Assembly (NCBI RefSeq): GCF_910596095.1
Contig: NC_056537.1
Location: forward strand, 2,704,574 to 2,768,573
Source: Thunnus maccoyii
Taxonomy: Eukaryota; Chordata; Actinopteri; Scombriformes; Scombridae
Reading direction: 5' to 3'
Length of the DNA: 64,000 bases
Shown: positions 57,284 to 64,000 of the stretch, piece after piece
Position numbering within the stretch: the stretch's first letter is position 1
Layout of the letters: each line of letters begins with the position of its first letter
The notes under the pieces: model-generated
What the model was told of the DNA's origin: nothing
Database searches by the model: none
Seen by the model: the letters and a program-made list of their open reading frames with translations, nothing else
Program-made: the position numbers and the translations under genes

Positions 57284-57839
57284 CTGTGATTGTTTAAACC
57301 CTGCCAATCTGATCATCTGGCCTGAGCCTGACTTTGATTAGGAAAATAATTTGATTTTCTGCAAAGTGTCATTTTAAATATAATAATGATAAGTAATAAT
57401 GTTCACTGGTATTGTACAGTTGGTTTGGGCAGTATCTATTTTTTCATACCTTAATACCTTCCCAATATTTTTCCTGGTATACGGTATATCACAGTATTTA
57501 TAGAAAAAAAATGTGCATTTCTTTTTTCTTTATGATATAACATTTTTCTTTGATATATTCTATCACTACTCACTGCTGTGAGCATGTTGACTAATGTAAT
57601 AATGTCTAACGAAGAGTGAAAACATAATATTATAGGAAATAAGAAACCTTAACTAAAATATTTACATGTATGGCACATCCAAAACTGCTAAAAAATTTGC
57701 ACTTCCCAACTTAGTTAAATATTACTAGACATACAACATTCAGAAAATAAAACTTTTATTATTTAGTATTATTATTATTGATTTATTACATTTCCTTTTT
57801 TTATACATATAATATGCTGAACGGATATGGTACGGATAC
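57284..57839. other. 3' flank of TRIM copy 1
   Basis: AT-rich. A possible polyadenylation signal AATAAA is at 57746-57751, about 460 bp after the stop codon. No other feature was seen before the duplicated spacer starts. Confidence 0.4.
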
Positions 57840-60766
57840 GGATGTGTGAGGAAAGAGAAAGATTAATCTCATTTTATTTATTTATCAACTTTAATGATTT
57901 TTTTTGTCATCCAAGTGTGAATTTTAATCTCAAATGAATTCATTAATGGTATGTATAGTGAGAAATAATGGTAAATTTCAAATAGTATACTATAGTTTAA
58001 GTACAGTGGATTTTAGTCATTAAGTTCAGGTATTTTAAGATAGTCTGACATTCATTTCATAATTGGTGTGGATATACAGACAACAATTTCAGTACAACAG
58101 CTAGAGTATCAAATTCATAGCATTATCCTTCAAATCATTTGTTCTGGTTCATACTGTTAGGGTTCTCATTTGACTCACACACCAGCCTGTAAATGTTTTA
58201 AAAAGAAGTTCACATGCCAAATTCAGTTAATCAAACCCATATAGGGTGCTGTAGCTTATTTTGCCTCTGCAAATAGCAGGAAGAGGTATCCTGGAAGTTG
58301 GGAGGTGGAAAGAGTGATGCTTTGGCTCCACCCACTGATGTACACTCACTGCTAACCTAGATATCAATACTCTGAAGACCCCGAAAGGGTTATCTCTACA
58401 CAAGCAGTGGCACTTGCCTGCTTCATACACACAACTAGCTCTTTAGCGTAGCAACTCTGTACTTTCTTCTTCAAACAATGAGCTCAGCAGCTCTTACACA
58501 AGAAAGAAGCATCTTATTTCTTCACAATTTAGCTTACTTTCAACTTCAGCTATTTTCAGGGTCTTTTTGCCCTCTTTTCACAACAGATGCAACTCATGTT
58601 TTGCTTTCAGACCGTTGTATAGCAACCGGCTTTGCATTCAACAGAGATACTAAACCCTTCACTGCTGACAAGCAGCTGTCTCTTTGTTAGGCAGCTAAGC
58701 TAACAAAACAGACGCAGGGGTCTGAGACAGTGACGCTCTCCGGAACATCGCGACAGTCGGGCTAGCCTTAAGGCCTTTTAAATATATGCATGCAATAAGT
58801 TCATACATGCTGGAATCTCACATCCATGTTCAGTAATTCAGGTGCCATTAATACTTTAACAATTTGCACTTGTTCACAATTGGAGTCACTCTAAGCTCTG
58901 GAAACTTGCAGCAGCAAAAGGGGATTATTTTAAGCCTGTAGGGGCTTATATCTTATATATCTTCACCTTAGCCTTTAACTAGCTTTTGTCTCAGTTTGCT
59001 TCATGCGTATGCACTGCTGCACTTCTTTCAAAAATGTTGAATTTACTTCATTTTATACATTCTGTGTTTTCACTATTTTATCTTATGTTTATTAACATTA
59101 TCAAAATGTTTTATTTTCCTTCTGATGTACCTTTACATGTTTTTGTTAATTGTATGTCTTTCTTGATTTGCAGCTGTTGATGCACGTTATTTCTCTTGTT
59201 GTAAAGCACTTTGAGCTGCATTTTTTCTTTTCTTTTCTTTATTTATTTAAATTCTTTTGTATGAAAGGTGCTATACAAATAAAGTTATTATCATTATTAC
59301 AGAGTCCTTTCAATAGCGCACAGTAGCACAGCACAATACCTGGGTGCCACCAACACCAAACTTCAGTTTAACAATTTACATAGAGCTCAGTTGACAAGTT
59401 TGAACAAACACATATTTGACAAGCATTATGACAGCCAAATTCTATCATGTTATCATCATAACCAGCAGCCAACATGTGAAACAAAGAGTTCAGCTACAAT
59501 AGCTAATAAGTTCATGCTAGTGGGTTAACGACTAATGCTAGCGCTAATGGCTAAGTACTGTTAAAACAACTATTTTTTCCTTCACTATCTCACAGTAAAT
59601 ACAAGCAAATATCGACTTGGCTTTGTTGTGGAAATTTTCTCTCGAGAAAGAGGCACATGGAGACATAAAGAAAGCATTAAACATTGTTACTTGTTGAAGC
59701 AGTTGTAAACACTGTACAATCCATCACATCATCAGTAACAATTATACAAATGTCCACACACAAACAAAAATACAATCATCTTGTATTTTTGGAGAGAAAG
59801 CATGCTGTTCAGCTGGCCCTTTCTCTAAAGATTGTGAACTCAAACTAGACAGATTTATACCTCTCCAGAAGCAAAGCTAAAAACAGTCTGGTCCCTAAAT
59901 GGACACTTCCACAAACTGTTACACCTTCTTACAAACAAGTATGGTCTCTAAAACAGTAGGCTTAAGACAAAGATATCTCTAGCTAACCCCAGAGGTCAGC
60001 AAGCAACCCTCAGATAGAAACAGGTTCAAGAGTTCAACTAGCCTAAGAGCAGGATTTCTTCACCAACATGTATCCCCAAAATGACAATGACATTACATCA
60101 CATTCAGTTGATAACAAACATTGACTCTTTAGTTTGAAAACATTTATAACATATATACAAAAGATTTATAAAATGATAACCTACTATTCAATTTTCTTTC
60201 ACAGCTTCAAATGATTTCCTGAACTATTGATGACTTTCTAGCACTGTCAAGCAGCTATCATTAAAGCTAACGTTGTTTGTTTACTTTTGAACAGCAGGGG
60301 ACAGTTGGTTGGTTTACACTGGGCACCATTAATGTAGGCGTATTAATACTTTATTATTGAATTACCTCATTGTTGGGGGCACCAAATCCTTTTTGGTTAG
60401 GATTTGTTAGTGCTAGGAGGGAGCACTAACGCTTGTTCAATTTAATCAATTAATCAGTCTCATAATTGTAAGTTCTTGTCCCAAACAGTGATCTCTGTTT
60501 ACTGCAGCTCAAAGAAACAACCAAAAACTTTTAGGATAAATGAAGACATTTATCATAGCTAAATGTCTTGAGGAAACATGATAAAGCATAAGATAATATG
60601 AAGAAAATAATAAATAAAAAGAAAGTTAAATAAATAAATTCTGTGAATGAATAAAAAAAAATAAAGAAAATTATTCAGCAAAAGTGGCTCAAAGTGTGTG
60701 ACTCAAGGATACGTTAGCAGGGAAAGCTAGTTCAACTTCTCTAAATAAATTATTTTAATTCTAATG
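57840..60766. repeat. Segmental duplication, copy 2 (partner 49868-52273)
   Basis: Collinear with copy 1 but about 0.5 kb longer because of the LTR at 59624-60203. It lies downstream of the complete TRIM gene, while copy 1 lies downstream of the NLR pseudogene, so the spacer was duplicated as part of the TRIM unit. Confidence 0.85.
59624..60203. mobile_element. Solo LTR, 580 bp, with 4-bp target duplication
   Basis: Begins tgttgtgg and ends tttcaca (TGT...ACA inverted termini). Direct flanks gctt lie at 59620-59623 and 60204-60207. The duplicate spacer shows the empty site (about 51690, ctgggcttcaaatg), so the insertion boundaries are known precisely. No internal retroelement genes are present; a single LTR is the usual product of LTR-LTR recombination. 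Confidence 0.88.
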
Positions 60767-62400
60767 TTATTCAATATCAACCCTTGATCACAAAGGCATG
60801 TTATGCCTTACTGGGAGGGTCTTATTAGTTTGTGTCATAATTCAATTTATCGAAATGGTTTCTTAGGAGGTCTTTCTGAGTCTGTTGAGCATCACTGATC
60901 AACCCCTGCTTAGAGGGTTACAAAGGTCAGCTCTGCAGGCTGGGGGTCTGCTCTTACCAACTTAGGAATCCAGGGAGTCTGTCTCTTATTTTCCTTAAGA
61001 ATCAAAGATTTGTCAACACAATTAAAGATCAAGCAGTTGTCCTCCTACACAGTTTATCTTATTGTTAAATCATCTACTTTACCTTCACTTAAGAAGATTT
61101 TTACTTGTACTTCAACCACTTTCAAAAAGTGACAATCACAGAAAAGCCCATAAATCTGCTGCTGTGGCCCAATTAGGAGGATTCTCAGTATCAGTGTTGC
61201 TCTTATTTCCCCCCCTTTCTAATGGGATGGGTGAGAAATATTTTATTTAAAAGATGCTCAAAACTTTGGAGAGCAGCAATGAAGTGCGGAGTGATCGGTA
61301 GGATTGGATTAGTTTAAGGGACAGATTCATGCCATAATGATACACTGTATATATCATACTAAAAACAAAGTACATTTACATTTAGTACCATTTACTTACG
61401 TACAAAAGTATTACAATCACATCTTCATGCTTTCTTTCAATATTTATATTTTTTGACACTTTTCAATTTTCCTCTCTACATCTCAGGAGGAAATGTTGTA
61501 TTTTTTACTCCACTACATTTGTCTAACGTTTGGAGTTACTGTGCAGATCCACCTTTTACATTGAACTAATATCACTGTTCTTGCATAATCTTGTATTTTG
61601 AAATGTCATTTTCTAGACACTATAAAAAACAGTCTTGTTTTACATAACTGCATTTTACAGAATCTTAATGAAATTCTCATTAGGAGCTTCATGTAATCCT
61701 TCATCTGATGTGACAACATGACAGTCCCTAAAATTGGAGATACAACGTTTTTAATCAACATCAATGCATTTAACCCTCTCAACATCATAAAGATGTAGTC
61801 GTATTGTGGGTCTGTAAAGGACTGTAAAATCAGTGTTATAACCTAATAACATGATATAAAGTATGTTTTTGCATATTAACCACTCAACTGTTGATTGATA
61901 TATTCGTAGATTTTAGAATAAACAATTTTAATCTTACTTATGAGGATTTTGGATAAAATATTTTACTTTACTATTTGTGAAACCTCCTAATAACAGAGAA
62001 GAAACTTGTGGCCCAGTTAGATAAGTTTTCCATCCCAGTTTTTCTTTCTTTTTTCCCTCGTAATGTGATCAGTGAGAAATCTGTCACATAAAGACAAGAT
62101 GGTAAACAGTTTGGAAAGCAGCAGAAAAGAGCAGCTACAGTGAGCTGAACTTTGGACAGTTTGAGGAATTGTAGAGAGACTGTAAAGGGAGTGTTATAGT
62201 CTATTGGTCAAAAGATGATGTATGTTCTTGGTTATCTTAAGCTGACCTCTTTTGTTTTGTTTTGTTTGTTTATCTGCAATAGTGTTTTTCTATGGGCTGC
62301 TATAGACTCCCATTTCAGAAAAAAATAAGAAGAACAAGCAAAAAGTTAAAACTCTCCTTGTACTGAAAGTATGTCAGGGTGTTTCCCAACGAGTCAAGAA
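60767..62400. other. Non-genic interval upstream of TRIM copy 2
   Basis: No gene recognised. The part from about 62070 is homologous to the region upstream of TRIM copy 1. The remainder shows no clear element ends. Confidence 0.45.
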
Positions 62401-62470
62401 AACCTCACCCATACAGCTTCAGAGGCGGAGCAACATTGAAAGAGAAGACATTACGTCACATTCCTTAAAT

Positions 62471-62481
62471 GAAACTGAAAG
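62471..62481 (+). promoter_or_regulatory. Interferon-stimulated response element-like motif upstream of TRIM copy 2
   Basis: The word gaaactgaaag matches the GAAA-NN-GAAA core bound by IRF factors and ISGF3. It lies about 100 bp upstream of the donor of the putative 5' exon. At the aligned place in copy 1 (about 54285-54305) the sequence is tgcacacagc and the core is absent. Confidence 0.5.
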
Positions 62482-62499
62482 TTTGTCACAACAACAGCA

Positions 62500-62580
62500 G
62501 AACTGCAAGCAAGATACGTGTCTGTTTCTCTCTGAAGAAGAATTAAATTGAATTATTCAGAACTTTCTTAACAACAGACA
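62500..62580 (+). promoter_or_regulatory. Putative 5' non-coding exon of TRIM copy 2
   Basis: Donor cagaca|gtgagtaca at 62580/62581. The coding exon acceptor ttgttctcag ends at 63044. The start of the exon is not determined. The following intron contains an internal direct repeat (about 62616-62660 and 62835-62880, sharing cagacaggatg and ctttcatt). Confidence 0.45.
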
Positions 62581-63053
62581 GTGAGTACAGCTGATAATAT
62601 TTATCAGCAATCACAAAACTTCAACTCTAAGCAGACAGGATGTTCCACTGCTTTCATTTGTTGTTCAATAGCTTTCAGTTTGGTGCAATATAACAACAAA
62701 ATTCAAGATGACTCTCTCAATAGTTCATTGATCATAGATTGAAATAACATCAAATGAATCAAAAGAATAACTTTTGCTTTCTTACAGTTCAGGTTTGGTT
62801 TCAGTGTGTAGTTGTTTCAACAAACAACTAACATAAAACTTCAGCTCTAATCAGACAGGATGATCAACTCCTTTCATTTTATGTTGACACTTGTCAAATG
62901 GAGCATTCATTAAAGTGCAAAAAAACTATATAGTTGATAATGTACTTCTCAATATTCCAGAAAACAAACTTAGTACATCTGGATGAATAATCAAGAACTT
63001 TGTAACTACAGTTATTCTTAATCACACTTTGTATTTGTTCTCAGTCTGCAGAT

Positions 63054-64000
63054 ATGTCTGCTGCCAGCTGTCTGCTGACTGAAGATCAGTTTCTTTGCTC
63101 CATCTGTCTGGATGTGTTCACTAATCCAGTCAGTACACCATGTGGACACAACTTCTGCAAAAACTGCATTACTGAACACTGGAATATTAATGTCCAGTGT
63201 CAGTGTCCAAACTGTAAAAAGGTTTTCTATAGAAGACCTGAGCTGCAGGTCAACACTTTCATCTCTGAGATGGCTGCTCAGTTCAGACAGTCAGCTCAAC
63301 AGGAAGCCAGCAGCAGCAGTTCAGACCAACAAGCAGCCAAACCAGGAGAAGTTCCCTGTGACGTCTGCACTGGAACCAAACTGAAGGCCCTGAAGTCCTG
63401 TCTGGTGTGTCTGGCCTCCTACTGTGAGACTCACCTGGAGCCTCATCTGACAATGTCAGGTCTGAAGAGACATCAGTTGATCAAACCTGTGGAGAACCTG
63501 GAAGGCAGGATGTGTATGAAGCACGATAAACTGCTGGAGCTGTTCTGTAAGGACGATCAGATGTGTGTCTGCATGCTTTGCGCCATTTCAGACCACAAGA
63601 CACATGATGTTGTTCCTCTGAAAGAAGAATATGAAGGAAAGAAGGCAAAGCTGGGGAAGACAGAGGCTGAAATTAAGCAGATGATCCAGAAGAGACAACT
63701 GAATATTCAGGAGATCAAACGCTCAGAGAAGCTCAGGCAAAGAGATGTAGACATAGTGATAGCACACGGTGTTCAGGTCTTCACTGCTCTGAAGGAGTCT
63801 GTTGAGAGAGTCCAGGCTGAATTCATCAAGACGATCAAAGAGAAGCAAAGAACGACAGAGAAAAAGGCTGAGGACTTAATCAAAGATCTGAAACAGGAAA
63901 TCTCTGAGCTGAAGAAGAGAAGATCTGAGGTGGAGCAGCTCTTACACTCTGAAGACCACCTCCAACTCCTTCAAAGCTTCTCGTCCCTGAATGTTGCTCC
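63054..64000 (+). CDS. TRIM E3 ubiquitin ligase copy 2, 3'-truncated by window end
   Basis: Open from the ATG at 63054 to the last base (315 codons). It aligns with copy 1 with no frameshift and one codon fewer near the start. RING ligands are C15, C18, C30, H32, C35, C38, C51 and C54; then come a B-box1-like motif, B-box2 (CMKHDKLLELFC ... SDHKTHD) and most of the coiled coil. The B30.2 domain lies beyond the window. Differences from copy 1 are scattered (for example KDDQM for KTDQV in the B-box). The gene may be interferon-inducible if the upstream response-like element is real. Confidence 0.9.
   Translation, partial: MSAASCLLTEDQFLCSICLDVFTNPVSTPCGHNFCKNCITEHWNINVQCQCPNCKKVFYRRPELQVNTFISEMAAQFRQSAQQEASSSSSDQQAAKPGEVPCDVCTGTKLKALKSCLVCLASYCETHLEPHLTMSGLKRHQLIKPVENLEGRMCMKHDKLLELFCKDDQMCVCMLCAISDHKTHDVVPLKEEYEGKKAKLGKTEAEIKQMIQKRQLNIQEIKRSEKLRQRDVDIVIAHGVQVFTALKESVERVQAEFIKTIKEKQRTTEKKAEDLIKDLKQEISELKKRRSEVEQLLHSEDHLQLLQSFSSLNVA

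Noticed and set aside
1-64000. CRISPR arrays, tRNA or rRNA genes, operons or bacterial-type terminators
   Set aside because: None seen. Repeats are eukaryotic transposons, microsatellites and segmental duplications.

Overview
The window looks like chromosomal DNA of a ray-finned (teleost, probably percomorph-type) fish. The evidence is internal. Genes are split by GT-AG introns full of transposon debris. One gene has the fish-specific RING-FISNA-NACHT layout of the large teleost NLR (NLRC3-like) group. There is a tandem run of RING/B-box/B30.2 TRIM genes. Non-autonomous DNA transposons and 5'-truncated LINE tails are abundant. No bacterial, viral or plasmid backbone is present.

Left part (about 1-41.7 kb): a minus-strand tandem cluster of acyl-CoA thioesterase / bile-acid-CoA:amino acid acyltransferase-family (ACOT/BAAT) genes. 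Two copies are complete. Copy 1 is 10519-20209 and copy 2 is 27834-39775. Each has ten coding exons of identical lengths, every junction in frame, 437 codons, a Ser-Asp-His triad and a C-terminal SHL that fits a peroxisomal PTS1. A third copy at 887-3243 is a decayed relic with a stop, deletions and missing exons. A fourth piece is an inverted orphan pair of exons (24056-24439) between the two intact genes. Downstream and upstream flanks are also duplicated, so the cluster grew by duplication of units of roughly 17-20 kb. Copies 1 and 2 are nearly identical in most exons but strongly diverged in the exons carrying and following the nucleophile.

Middle part (41.7-49.5 kb): an AT-rich spacer, then a plus-strand NLR gene (43378-49401). 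It retains RING, FISNA, NACHT and one leucine-rich-repeat exon but is a pseudogene: a lost RING cysteine, a splice-phase conflict, a one-base deletion, an in-frame TAG and a LINE tail inserted in the coding exon.

Right part (49.5-64 kb): a plus-strand TRIM cluster. A complete TRIM gene has its whole coding region in one exon (55673-57283, 536 aa). A second, 3'-truncated by the window edge, starts at 63054. Each has an upstream non-coding exon. A B30.2 fragment lies at 52288-52440. The spacers 49868-52273 and 57840-60766 are copies of each other, and only the second carries a 580-bp solo LTR. Copy 2 of the TRIM unit has an interferon-response-like element upstream that copy 1 lacks.

Biologically the window joins a lipid/acyl-CoA metabolic tandem cluster to an innate-immunity (NLR/TRIM) cluster. 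I see no convincing new molecular system. The most interesting signals are the active-site divergence between the two thioesterase copies, the inverted orphan exons, a long TG tract at one 3' splice site, and the promoter difference between the TRIM copies. All similarity statements come from reading and hand alignment, not from database searches.
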